The position numbers and the translations under genes were made by a program. 55,912 bases of DNA from Perkinsus marinus ATCC 50983. Lineage: Eukaryota; Perkinsozoa; Perkinsida; Perkinsidae. Positions 1-11,358 of this stretch are shown here, in pieces. The stretch covers positions 91,281-147,192 of the forward strand of contig NW_003203663.1 in the NCBI RefSeq assembly GCF_000006405.1, written 5' to 3'. The first letter of the stretch is position 1, and every line of letters starts with the position of its first letter. Under the pieces are notes generated by a model that did no database searches, was not told the origin of the DNA, and saw nothing but the letters and a program-made list of their open reading frames with translations.

Positions 1-564
1 AGTTTTTATTTTCCTGAACCTCGGGCAGCCCGAGTCGGGCTTGTCCATTATCCAGGGAGCAAGTCAAGAATTTCAGTCGTTTGCTATACACTCCACGGCG
101 TTCAGTACGTACAACAGTACCTACTGTAGAATCAAGTTATAGAGAACAACTTGTAACAGTTGTAGCTCTGAGGATTTAGCATTACATTCGTTATAGGTAT
201 ATAACCCACCAGGGGACGATGAATTGACATGATATTGTACATTTCCGCTGCCTCCCAAAAAATATACTATTTTCAGTTTCACCACTCTTAGAAAGCGTTA
301 TTTTTTCACGCGGATAGTCGAACTCTCGCTAGGGAACGCGGAGACTGTCTCGGATGAGCCGAGTCGGCACTGTCATAACCGATGCCAATTTGGCATTGCC
401 AAATGGCCTTCCTAGATCAAAACACTCGTGCCACAGCCTAAGAAAGTCGAATCAAGGATTCTGGCTGGCGAACTGTTACACGATGAGCTTGCTTGAATGT
501 TCCCTGAACGATAGACGGAGTTCAACATCAAACCTCCCATGGGTGTAGCGAAACAAACGGCACG

Positions 565-1575
565 ATGATCAGAACCGATGAGGAGGAAGCCTACATCCTC
601 AGCTTCTCGCAACTCGATGTAGTACTTCACGATGAGTACCCAGGCACGCTCTGCCATCCTAGGCTAAATTTTACGAGTTTCGCTGATATACAGCCCCAGG
701 TCGATCGAGATAACATCAGCATTCACGTCGGAGCCTATGGTGTGTTACTCGCATTGCGAGTCTCGCAATACGTCTCTTGGTCGGCGCAGTTGACTTCACC
801 TCTAGAGACTCTAAGTATCAATGAGAAGAGGTCTAAGCGGGACCGGCAGGGCGGGGGTGGGATGCGCAACAGCGTTAAGTTCATTTGAGAGATATCCACG
901 TTCTGCTGTAGGCCAGCCACGAGATTGTATCGATCTCATATCTAACAACCAAATGTTTCTTCAGTAACCAACTCACAGGATTTCAGCGGGCAGGAGAAAC
1001 GCTTGAGCATTCATCATAGCCTGGATGCCTGCCTTGCAAATGGATACGGCCTGTTGCTGCATCGCTTCGTGTATGGTGACCTGTACAGGATTAGGCGGCT
1101 CTAATACAGCCCCGTTCACTTGGAATTTCCTATCAAATACGTTAACGATCACTTCCCAGTTCTATGTCGACCCGTACACTACCATTGTCAGTGAGGATGA
1201 TACCACCGAGATCGATAATGACGTCATTCGAATCGAGGTCTCGAGCAACTCCGGCGGTCTAGCCAGCAGCAGTGAATGCCTTGCCGCTAGCATATACCAT
1301 ACGTGAAAGGGAATCAGATACCCACCCGAGCAAGATGTTTCATACACACAAAACAACGCTCCATTATCACGACTCGAGGAATTGGCTCTTGTTTATACTT
1401 GGATCGTCAACTATACAGACGTTGAGGTCGGCTCCGATCTTCATGCCCTCCTTTCTAGTTACCTTCAATACTTCATCTGATCAAGTCACTGTAATACACA
1501 GCTGCAGACACAGATATGACCTCAGCGGTAGCTCCTGTGGCTTGATCGATATCCACCATGACGTCGAATGGTTCT
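565..1575 (-). pseudogene. Degenerate MCM helicase fragment (AAA+ core, possibly MCM6-like)
   Basis: Read on the minus strand, short segments in MCM order remain. A Walker A-like stretch lies near 1371-1437 (DDPSINKSQFL, where MCMs have GDPSTAKSQFL). A Walker B-like stretch lies near 1153-1213 (ILTDNGSVRVDIELGS, where MCMs have LADNGVCCIDEFDKM). An IHEAM segment lies near 977-1083 (VTIHEAMQQQAVSICKAGIQ), and an SRFDLF-like segment near 792-908 (SRLDLFSLI). The segments sit in different frames with stops between them. The Walker A glycine and the Walker B glutamate are changed, and the N-terminal OB domain is missing. MCM proteins form the replicative hexameric helicase; this copy cannot encode one. 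Some breaks could be introns, but the lost catalytic residues favour a pseudogene. Confidence 0.6.
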
Positions 1576-1739
1576 CAGTATAACCTCTGAGTGATCCTAT
1601 CCCCCAATATGCAGCACCAACATGACGAACACGACACGGGAGGGAATAGCTCGGTAACGGGCATAAACCATTAACGAGGCCTCTGAATAAAGGTTAACGC
1701 GTTATAATACAAAGTGCTGGGCGATGCTGCAGGTAGCAA

Positions 1740-3086
1740 TCACTGAGACACAGCAGCAGCCATCAGAGCCGCTCCAACGCCCGAACCATCACTACTATGT
1801 ACTGTATGAATGAGAGATGCCATGACATCTCCAACGATCTTACTGAATGCCATAGAGAGGCGATCTGGATACTGATACCCCTTGAGATAGAGAGAGCCGT
1901 CGACTCCTATTGTCAAACACCGAGGCATCCCGTGGTCCACGCAGACCTCTCGCATATGTCTTTTATTTTCCCGCCCAATGCCGCATTTCTCAGCGACAGC
2001 TGCCAGACCAGCAGCGCAGAGATTAGCACTTCTTTCTACCACAGCATCACCAATGGTGCGGAAAACAACACGTACAACCTGATCGTCGCAGTTCAAGCCG
2101 TCATCCTCTAGGGCAGCACATACGAATTTGGCATCAAGAGGCCCTTTAGTGAGAAAATCGGGTAACTGCTTGTTCGCTGCGTAGCCCTCAAGAACATCCA
2201 GACACGCCAGCCGAGTAAGCTCACCGAGATACATGCCGGAAATCGTCTTCTCATACAGCTGTTTGCCAGGATTTGGCGACGCCTCATCAACAGCTCGATC
2301 ATATTCATTGAGGACCTTCTGAACGTTCCTGAAGTTGTATCCACCCCATTCAGTGTTGACGATCAAGTTACCAAGAGTAGGGTCAGAGTAAGCAGCATTG
2401 GTACCGGTACCAATGATCATACCAATCTTACACGTGCCGCAACCCTCGAACTGATAAGCGCAAGTCATCAATGTACCGACGGTATCGTTACACAGCGCCG
2501 CCACGCTAATAGGGACGCCCCGTTTCTCCATCGCTCTCGTTAGTAGTGCTGCCGGGTCCTCTCCAACCACTCCTGCTGTCGAGAAGCCTTTCGTCCACTC
2601 AACCAAAGTGCCGCGGTTGATAGTCTCCTGGCTCATAGGGAAGGAAAAGGTAAAGCCAGCAGGAATCACACCTTCATCCTCAAACTTGTCCGTCATCTCC
2701 TTCGCTGTGAGCGCTATGAAGTCGAACAAATCATCAGAGGTGCTACTCATAACGTCCTTCGGTATAGCCTTGCGATGTTCCGTCACTTCCGGCTTCTCTC
2801 CATGGCCGAGCACCACTCGGAGCACCCTAAGGTACGTCCCACCCAGATCGAGAGCATAGAAAACACCCTTCTCATATCCACGTGGGAGAACGTCTATGTG
2901 CGTGTTCAACATCTTGATGCTAGAGGCGCTAGAGGGAGCTCCCAATCCCTTACCGACTTCCCAACCAGCTCTCATTTCACGCAAAAAATCATCTTTCACC
3001 TCAACCAGCGTCGGTGCCGATACATCGAACTTGTCCAGAACTTCATCAAGCCGATTGGACACTTCGGCATCCAGGATGTCGGTCAT
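1740..3086 (-). CDS. Hexokinase, copy 1 (448 aa)
   Basis: ATP-dependent hexose phosphorylation, the entry step of glycolysis, presumably cytosolic. Family motifs in order: phosphate-1 loop ALDLGGTYLRV, sugar-binding FTFSFPMSQ and WTKGFSTAGVVGEDP, catalytic-Asp segment CNDTVGTLM, phosphate-2 loop IIGTGTNAAYSDP, EWGGYNF, and the C-terminal adenosine region SSDGSGVGAALMAA. The frame is open 59 codons further upstream, but the start at 3086 is chosen because MTDILDAEVSNRL aligns with the start region of the neighbouring copy. Single exon, about 450 residues as in one-domain hexokinases. It lies downstream of and in the same direction as copy 2 and is about two thirds identical by eye, so it is a tandem duplicate. 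The Asn of the GGTN signature is Tyr here. Function as a hexokinase is near certain; full activity is not. Confidence 0.93.
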   Translation of the reverse strand: MTDILDAEVSNRLDEVLDKFDVSAPTLVEVKDDFLREMRAGWEVGKGLGAPSSASSIKMLNTHIDVLPRGYEKGVFYALDLGGTYLRVLRVVLGHGEKPEVTEHRKAIPKDVMSSTSDDLFDFIALTAKEMTDKFEDEGVIPAGFTFSFPMSQETINRGTLVEWTKGFSTAGVVGEDPAALLTRAMEKRGVPISVAALCNDTVGTLMTCAYQFEGCGTCKIGMIIGTGTNAAYSDPTLGNLIVNTEWGGYNFRNVQKVLNEYDRAVDEASPNPGKQLYEKTISGMYLGELTRLACLDVLEGYAANKQLPDFLTKGPLDAKFVCAALEDDGLNCDDQVVRVVFRTIGDAVVERSANLCAAGLAAVAEKCGIGRENKRHMREVCVDHGMPRCLTIGVDGSLYLKGYQYPDRLSMAFSKIVGDVMASLIHTVHSSDGSGVGAALMAAAVSQ

Positions 3087-3927
3087 TAACCGTAAACAGA
3101 GTAAGGCTAGCCAACTACAGGAGATCAGATCGACGTCAGATCGACACAACGTCAAGGAGTATTTGACTCCCTTGTCTGTCGCGGCTATACGACTCAGGCG
3201 AAGCGCTGGGAGACGAAAGCGCACAAAAAAACCAACCGGAAATACAGTACGATAACTAAGCAATCAACTACCAAGATTATCTACAGGTGTCCTCAAGCGT
3301 AGCACCCTAGACCCATCTAAGCTTCGCAATCACATTATAGAACGCCTACTGGCTGAACTACGCCAGCTGACAGTCATACTCACCATAAGTACTAAAGCAA
3401 CGCAAGATCACGCGATGCCGCAGAGGTTATCATATCACAAACAAGCCACCTTATCACCAATTTGAAGAAAACCATTAACACAACTTCCCAACACAACTCC
3501 TAGGAATCCGTTGTAAGATAATGATGAATGTACGGTCTCTAATGACATCATTCACGCTAGACGATAACTAACGATGAAGTGACGTCTTGAGAAGGATCGC
3601 AGAAGCAGTAGTGGTAGTAGCAGTGGCAATACTTACACGACTCTTCACTATAAACAAACAAGAATATCAGATGCCCAATCACCAGGAGAAGGGCCGATGT
3701 TATGTAAGTTATTAACAGTAGTGGAAGCAGCATCGGTATCTCTCAAAGGAACGAACTAAGTGCAGTAGGCAGGTAACTTAACCATCGCCATAAAAGCTTA
3801 TTAGATAAGGCACACATCCGACAATAACCATGATGGTAGAACTACCGAGTATAAGTAGATAAATTACAACAAGGGTACAACAGCATTAACTCATTGACAG
3901 TAATCGACCACTCGCAACAACAACAAC
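3087..3927. other. Intergenic spacer between the two hexokinase genes
   Basis: About 840 bases with only short open frames. It must hold the 5' leader of copy 1 and the 3' end of copy 2. A possible acceptor (ttggctag) lies about 20 bases upstream of the copy 1 start on the minus strand. No further structure was recognised. Confidence 0.5.
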
Positions 3928-5271
3928 TTATCGAGAGACGGCAGCGGCAACAAGGGCAGCCCCAACACCAGAGCCATCGCTACTGTGAACAGTGTGAACT
4001 AAAGAAGCGGCTGATTTACCAATGATCATAGCAAAGGCATCATCCAAACGCTGAGGATAACGATAACCCTTCTGATAGAGGGAACCATCAACACCAATAG
4101 TCAAAGACCGAGGCATGCCATGAACAATGCAAACCTCACGCATGTGACGCTTCTCATTGTCCATGATATCGCACTTCTGAGCAAGAGCCGAAAGCGCAGA
4201 CGCACAAAGGCGAGCACTACGCTCAAGAACAGCTTCACCAATGCCACGGAAAACAGTCATGATAACCTCATCATCGCAACCGAGGTTATCGCCTTCCAAA
4301 GCGGCGCACACGTACTTCGTATCGAGGCCCGACTCGTTGAGGAAGTCAGGCAAATGAGCTGAATAGCCCTTGAGGACATCACGGGTGGCCAAACGGGTCA
4401 ACTCGCCCAAGTACATACCGGAGATCGTCTTCTCGAAATACTGCCTACCCTTGTTGGGGGAAGCCCTGTCTACATCTTCATCATAGCAGTTGAGAACTGA
4501 AGGAACCTCCTTGAAGTTGTATCCACCCCACTCACAGTTAATGACCAGATTGCCAAGAGTAGGGTCCGAGTAAGCAGCATTGGTACCGGTACCAATGATC
4601 ATACCAACTCTGCAAGTACCACAACCTTCGAACTCGTAGGAGCAAGTCATGAGGGTGCCGACAGTATCGTTACACAGAGCAGCAACATAAATCGGAACAC
4701 CCTGCTCCTTGAAGGCCTTATTGAGCAACTCAGCAGGGTCCTCTCCAACAACACCAGTAGCGGAGAAACCCTTAGTCCACTCGATCACCTTGCCATGGTT
4801 GATAGCAGACTGGCTCATGGGGAAAGAAAAAGTGAAACCAGCAGGCATAAGATCATCATCATGGAATTTGTCAGTGAGCTCCTTGGCGGTAGCGGCAATA
4901 AAACCAAAGAGATCCTCAGCAGTACCACCCATAACATCATGAGGGATGGGCTTCCTGTTCTCGGCAATCTCAGGTTGCTTCTCACTGCTAAGCACAACAC
5001 GGAGAACTCGTAGATTGGTTCCACCAAGATCAAGGGCGTAGTAGATGCCAGCCTCATGACCACGAGGGAGCACATTAATGTGAGAGGTAAGCATCTTGAC
5101 GCTAGATGCCTCAGGAGGGGCACCAGCACCCTGACCGGCCTCCCAACCGAGCTTCATCTCGTCCAGGAAGTCGTCCTTAACCTTAATCATCACATCCTTA
5201 GAAACCTCGAATTTACCAACGGCTTCCGTCAAACGATCGGAAATGTCGCTGGGAAGCGTGGTAGAAACCAT
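3928..5271 (-). CDS. Hexokinase, copy 2 (447 aa)
   Basis: Second hexokinase with all signature loops intact: ALDLGGTNLRVLRV (canonical Asn present), FTFSFPMSQ, WTKGFSATGVVGEDP, CNDTVGTLM with the catalytic Asp, IIGTGTNAAYSDP, EWGGYNF and SSDGSGVGAALVAA. The frame continues 17 codons upstream of 5271, but that start is favoured: a pyrimidine-rich stretch ending in ccttccag sits four bases before the ATG on the minus strand, as expected for a trans- or cis-splice acceptor, and MVSTTLPSDISDRL aligns with the start of copy 1. Single exon. It is upstream of copy 1 in the same orientation with about 840 bp between, so both may be transcribed from the same side. It is the more conserved of the pair and probably the main enzyme. 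Confidence 0.95.
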   Translation of the reverse strand: MVSTTLPSDISDRLTEAVGKFEVSKDVMIKVKDDFLDEMKLGWEAGQGAGAPPEASSVKMLTSHINVLPRGHEAGIYYALDLGGTNLRVLRVVLSSEKQPEIAENRKPIPHDVMGGTAEDLFGFIAATAKELTDKFHDDDLMPAGFTFSFPMSQSAINHGKVIEWTKGFSATGVVGEDPAELLNKAFKEQGVPIYVAALCNDTVGTLMTCSYEFEGCGTCRVGMIIGTGTNAAYSDPTLGNLVINCEWGGYNFKEVPSVLNCYDEDVDRASPNKGRQYFEKTISGMYLGELTRLATRDVLKGYSAHLPDFLNESGLDTKYVCAALEGDNLGCDDEVIMTVFRGIGEAVLERSARLCASALSALAQKCDIMDNEKRHMREVCIVHGMPRSLTIGVDGSLYQKGYRYPQRLDDAFAMIIGKSAASLVHTVHSSDGSGVGAALVAAAVSR

Positions 5272-6197
5272 TGTTCTGGAAGGTTTGTAAAAACTGCGAT
5301 CCAGTTTTGAAAGAGCACTCACAGCTAAATTCCAATTTCACAGCGGAGCGAAGGCCGAAAGATAAATTGCATTAGAAAAGCCACCACCGGTAATCGTACC
5401 TCGGACCTATCTCATTGCACGCGTAAAACATCATCGTATTCATCAATTTCCACAGCTTCCACAGCGTTGCTTAGCCGAGCAGTCCCGAGGGATGAATCTG
5501 GCTAGCCTAGATCCTCGACTCTAGCACAATGAGTATCTTCAACATGAATAGAATCGAATCAATCCGACTCTGTTGATGCCCGTTCGTGCTGTCCTTAGCC
5601 AGTCGTCTTCCGCCACGAGTTCTACGGGCAACACAATTGGTTGAAAAAATCCTCCAACAACTTCTACAGACTTCAACCACTGGGATGGAACAAACATTTA
5701 GTTTAAAACTAGTACCAAATGAGCTCTTCAATTAACAAAGACATGTAAGGTGTCGGAAAGGTTCTTGGAGTTTTGGAAAGATAATATCTCGACTCGATGG
5801 CAATCATCTATCTAGCGGGCCATGTTCTCTTGCATGCTAACCCGGACTGTGACACGCAGACCGCGATGTACGATGGAGAATCCAACAATTGGTAACTAGC
5901 AAGGATCTCAACTTGGAAGCTGTTTCGTTCGATGCGTAGTGAACATTTAGCTATGAACATCCCTCATTAACGTCACAATATCGCGTCACAATTTGTAGTC
6001 GCATGGTATATCGTATTATAGATTCAATGTCTTATACAGGGATGTCACCCTTCCAGGTGCATTGAGTAGCCATTTTCTCATTCGGGTGCATTGAGTAGCC
6101 ATTTTCTCATTTGTAGCCTACTACAACGCAAATCTATTCTGGACAATTTCTGGTAAGGTTTGTTGTCAAGTATATATCTAATGGTCACTAATGAACA
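5272..6197. other. Intergenic region containing a spliced-leader-like direct repeat
   Basis: About 0.9 kb between the hexokinase 2 start and the stop of the next minus-strand gene. Only short open frames are present, none with recognisable product. The one notable item is the 29-base-period duplication at 6057-6112, listed separately. Confidence 0.5.
6057..6112 (+). repeat. Tandem pair of spliced-leader-like motifs
   Basis: A 26-27-base segment is repeated once with a 29-base period. Each copy contains GTAGCCATTTT followed by CTCA. The dinoflagellate/Perkinsus spliced leader contains GTAGCCATTTT followed by GGCTCAAG, so each copy matches 11 bases and then lacks two. Relic leaders are known in genomic copies of reverse-transcribed dinoflagellate mRNAs. 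No plus-strand gene follows here, so it could be chance. Confidence 0.3.
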
Positions 6198-9105
6198 TCA
6201 TTGAGAAGTGGCGGTCATACCGCCTACCGTTATACTCTTGCGGGCTTCGTTCAAGACTTCCGCAACTCTCCCACCCAGTAATTCATCGTTGTCTCGCATC
6301 TTCAGCTCAACAACGAAGGTTGGTATTGATTTCAGAACGACTTTGAGCAGAGCGTGTTGCTTCAACCTGAGATCTACCACAAGTTGGACCGCTCCTTCGC
6401 GTAGGCTCATATAGTCTTCTCTCAAGTCTCCCTTTCTGTCTCGGAAAATAACATCTACGTCTTCTACTGTAGGCGCCTTTCGAACAGTTCTTTTCGCATC
6501 GGCATCCTTCAACAATAATGCAACAACAAGATGCCTTCCAGTCGGCCAAAAAACCCGACTTCCTTCCGGGTACTCGATGGGCAAATTTGATTCTAATGTC
6601 AACTCCCATAGCCACTCTTCTGCGTTCGTGCCGAGGTATACCCTCTGACTGACGAAACTCGACCGCTTCGGCGCTGCCGAGATCGATGGGAACATCTCGA
6701 AAGTGCATCCCTCGCACCATTTCCACCTGCTCATCTGTTCTTTCACAGATCTGGATAATCGTCTACCCGTCATGTCAATTTGCGAATCACATTTCGAGCA
6801 CTTAGCCCCGTCCATACCACGCCGTGAGCTAATGCTATCGCCAAGCACACTGCTTGATTGGACAGATGGAGTGCGACAAGGTGACGATTCGTTTCGAGCA
6901 TGCTCTTGATTATCAGTCTTGGGCAAGTTGTCGAGACTCTGCCTTCGCAGTGTTCCTTCTATTCTCAACAGTCGTGGTTCTGGAGGTTGCACTCCCTCAA
7001 TTGTAAGTTGTGATGGCGTGCTGACGGTAGGCAGACCATACACAGGGACGTGCCGTTCTACAACAGGCTTTGGGTCGATAGCCGTCTTCCCTTTGGCCTC
7101 ATTACGCCTGGCGATTTCGCTCTTCTCTAGTATACTGGCCATCGTTCGAGACAAATGAAAGCGCCTCCGGGCTGCTCGAGCCAAGTCCGCTAGCACCCTG
7201 CCATCGACAGGATACGCTCTTTCTGCTTTCTCGCAGACCGCTTTTGCCCGGAGTGCTTCCTGCAGTAGGTCACTATGAAACTGTCCCAATGGAGATCTCA
7301 GCTCGGTCACAGTCTTCTCGTCAACTTCACAATACGTTCGTCGCATAGGCGGTGCGCTGAGGATAGTAGGCGGGTCCTTCGTTTCAACCTTAGCCTCGGG
7401 CGAGTCCTCAAGGGCACCGTTCCCAACCTCAGACATGTCCGCAGGTTCTTCAACCAACGTCACTGGCCGCTCGCGGTTATGCTTGAATAACGTCTTGCAC
7501 TCGTCAATGATGGTCTCAAGTCTCGTCGGCACGCCAGAGTTCCAGGCTGGCTTTGGCCTATCTTTATGGTGCACTAGAGAGTGAACTCTTTTTGCAGCTG
7601 CGAGATCCGCACCTTCCTGCGAGCTGTTCGCTGATATATAGGTCCTCGGTGCTCCTCTTATAGAAACGAAAGTCGTAGAACCTATAACACACACAGGATG
7701 AAGTGTAAGGACGAAGATTAACGTAACATCAACTGAAACCAGGCCTACTTGGCAGAGGAGAACTGCTCCCACGCTTCTGAACTCGGTCCGCTTCTTGAAC
7801 CGTCCGTGTTGCAGACTCTAATGGTGTGGATGGCCTCATAGCTGAAGGCACCTTTCGATGTTCTGAATACGTCATGGTGGGCATAGGAACTCTCGGTGGC
7901 AAGCCGTACGCATGCGCAAGGATCTGAATGGATCGAATGATGGGCTCACCGACAACGCGAAGTCGCAGAGATTCGGTATTCACCTCTCGTGACATCTCGG
8001 CCACCGTTGCCCTTGGTAGATTTGAACTGTTCATGGCGTGTGCCAGAGCATCTATTCGGAATCCTGAGTGGACATCAGCCAGCCAGCCCCTCGGCAATGG
8101 GGCATCTTGCAAGCCCAGTAGGTCAATACTATGACCCCCTGTCTGTCCTATTGTATCCTCCACTACACTTTGTCTTGTTCCCCTGCCCATAAACTTGGGC
8201 AACTCTACCGGATCACTACTGCTTGTACTCGACAGTGAATAGACCTCGGAATCCGAGTAGCCCTCAAGGATATCCAACGCACTCTTGCCAATCACTGGCC
8301 TAGGAACAAACCGATTAAGAAGGACACCGGACGCCGTGTTGTGTGGGTCGGGCGGATCCACATCCTCCTCCTCAGCAGCGACCTCCTCTGCATTCAACTT
8401 TGACTGGGAGTCATCATCGTGATCATCAGAGGTGGGTTTATCCTTCTCCTCGCGAGCCCACCAGTCCATGATACCTCCCATTATCCCTTCGCGATTCTCA
8501 GAGACTTCCTTCGCTGGTGCAGCTTCTCCCACGTCAATCAGCGTGGGAGGCACCACTTCTACGCTCGCCAAGAAGTCGTCCCTCAAGACGCGGCCAGCCT
8601 CCTGGCGCGAGCTTGCGGTGGATACCCGCCGCTTCCGATCCATTACGACAGGAGGGCTCAATGAATGCGATGTTGCTCCAATGTCTAGACCGTGATGGGA
8701 GCTAGACTGTTCACCCACAGAAGGCGGTGGCTCCATATTCATAATAGAGCGCTCGGCACCACCACCATCTATAAGCCTCCCTCCAGTCTCGGTCGTATTC
8801 ACTGTTGGTGATTGCCATACCCAGCCAGTCGCCGACTGCCAGTTCCTAGCTAGCAGATCCGTGAATCCCCCACCTTGTTGGTTGCCCTCCTCTGGAATAG
8901 GAGGAGTCTGATGAACGTCAATCAAGTCAGGTTGGGATCTCCTTAGACCTGGACCAGAGGTAGCAGCGCCACTCCCTCGCCTGGTAGATGACGAAGAGAT
9001 CCGTGGGTACTCAATGACAGACTCGCCCTTCTCCCCAAAGGCCCCGATGCTGGCCAAGTCACCCAGCTCGATAACCTCAGGGCTATCCGCAGAAGAGGAC
9101 GCCAT
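6198..9105 (-). CDS. Unknown 946-residue protein with a CxxC-CxxC pair, two exons
   Basis: Exons 9105-7749 and 7681-6198 on the minus strand, with a 67-base GT-AG intron (donor GTAGGC, acceptor TTATAG). The joined frame is 947 codons including the stop, and both phases fit. The N-terminal half is acidic, Ser/Pro-rich and probably disordered. Around residue 745-780 there are two CxxC pairs (CSKC and CEGC) about 25 residues apart, which could bind zinc. The C-terminal 150 residues look folded (YPEGSRVFWPTG; QLVVDLRLKQHALLKVVLK). I do not recognise the family. The start follows an acceptor-like ttcctag about ten bases upstream. It may be lineage-specific. No signal peptide or membrane segment is evident. 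Confidence 0.75.
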
Positions 9106-9405
9106 GGCTACTCAGACTAGGAAGCCCAAACATTAAACTGAGGCACATCATGCTGGGTGCCAAGTTTATATCCTAAGCAAGCAGCGCGAAGTAAACTCTA
9201 CGAGCCTCCGGCTAATATTTCGAAGCAGTTTTTTACGAGCGCCGCGGCCCATGTGGACGGAGCTCAGACCCTCGGATTGACAACATAACCAGTCGTTGAT
9301 AAGAAGCCTGGCATATTGGTAAGAGTTAGCAAGAGTGCAAGAAACATAAACGTATAATAGCCAGTAGTAGTATTAACGTGATCCACTATGATCGTGGTGG
9401 GAGTA

Positions 9406-11248
9406 TCAGTCAGTCGACTTCTGTGCCATCTGATTGCCAGCCATTCTGGGATTCGCCTTCTTCTTAGCCTTATTCTTCCTATAGCTTCCATGCTGAACAA
9501 GGAAGCCAGTACGCTCATCAGTGAATAATACAGCGGAGAAGCTCTCTGTAACCGAACAAAGGCGCTCAACAAATGGCAAACAGATTTCTCAACGACTCAG
9601 CTCAAGCGCTCCTACCAGTTTGGTGTCCATCCTCGCATTCTCAGTACGCATGACCTTGTAGTTATTAGTGCTCTCATCAAGAGCCGCCCGAATACGCTTC
9701 TTATCATGCTGGATGGCCGTCTCCTTAGCTTGCATATCATTCGCCCGAACCTGCCATACTCCCAGTAGAGCCCCCACAGCAAGGCAACACCCACATGTCG
9801 TAAGAAGGATGCGTCCTTCGTCAACTGCCGTTTGGCTCCTCTACGCTCCTGTTTATACTGTCTCTTCATCTTCTGCGTCTCATACAGGATAGGGTCCTTG
9901 CCTGATCACACCCATAACAGACCTCCACATAGGAAGACTACTTACCCTTGATGTGACTCTGTGCCGAGTCTGGATCGTAGAAAACTGGTTCCAAGCTGGG
10001 CACCGCTATAGGGCGGAAGGCATGCAGACGGAGCCTTGCATGCGGACCCAACACCAATCGCGACAGAGATGGGCAGTATCTAGAGAGAGAACGATGAAGG
10101 TCCTGGCGAGCTAGCGACTAGAGGCACTTCTGAATAACAATCTGAAGACCTGCCTTCTCCTCCGGGCCGGCCTGCATGCACACTCGTCGCGTCAGCAACT
10201 TCGCCGTTTCTTGCTCAGTCTGACACCACCACCCATCCATTCATGGCAAATACACAAGAGGAACTCCTCATTTCCTCTCAGCCAAACGGTAGGAGAAAGC
10301 GCATTCGAACTCACCTCGGTGCCACAGCGCATGAGGCGTCCTGCAAGCTGGAAAAAAGCTGGACTATATCGCTTCGCCGGCTGGAGGAATTCGTACCTAC
10401 CCCACACTACGTCAGCGACAGCCGACTGACCACTCTCCCCTACAGTAGAGCGAGCAGCCTCATGTCTTGAGTACAGCACGCCCATTGCTCTAATAACATC
10501 AGTGCAGGCTGTACAACTCTGTGCCTAGATAGAAGAACATTTCCACCAGCAAGAACATGGGAAAATCACATGCGTACTACCTAATATCAGTGGTCTGGAA
10601 TACAGTAGCAACAATATGCAACATATTGATGGCCTTAGCGTCAGGGCGTCTAGAGTTGGCGTAGGCCCCAATCAAGTTCATAGTGAAGTAACTAATGATG
10701 AGTATGATGAAATGTGAAACCAGGAATTAGTGTTACTCAGTAGCGCAGTCTGGCATAAGCCTAGCAAGGTCGATCAAGGGGGCTCGAATGAGAGGCAACA
10801 TCCTTATCTCATGATCAGCGAGGTAAGAGAAGAGGGAGCTCAAGAGCACCTAATAATCGTACTAACCCTCGTAGACCCCAGCCCCGACCAGCACTACTAC
10901 CCGCAGCTGGCGAGGCTCAGAGCGCTCATCTGGGGTGTTGTGGCAGGCGATGAGACGGAAGACCAACTTGGCTCGACCTGACCATGGTACATCCATTATA
11001 GAAGTGGTAAGCATCAGCATTAATTCAACTCACTCAGTGGGTCGAAAGTAGTAAGCAACTTCTCCATAGCATCACCATCTTGCGGACACGACACGGAGAA
11101 TGGTAGACCCGCCTTGTCCTCCGATGCAGTGTTAGTGAAGGCGTCGAAGCCAACAGGGAGCTCAGTAGGGTATTGGACTGATGTACCCTCTTCAGCAACT
11201 GACATCCAGATGTGTTGTGATCGAATACTCCGAATTGAACTATAGTGT

Positions 11249-11320
<72 letters not shown>

Positions 11321-11325
11321 CACTA

Positions 11326-11358
<33 letters not shown>

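Noticed and set aside
1-560. Short frames on both strands at the left edge
   Set aside because: None has a recognisable motif; some may be the extreme 3' end of the MCM relic, but this could not be supported.
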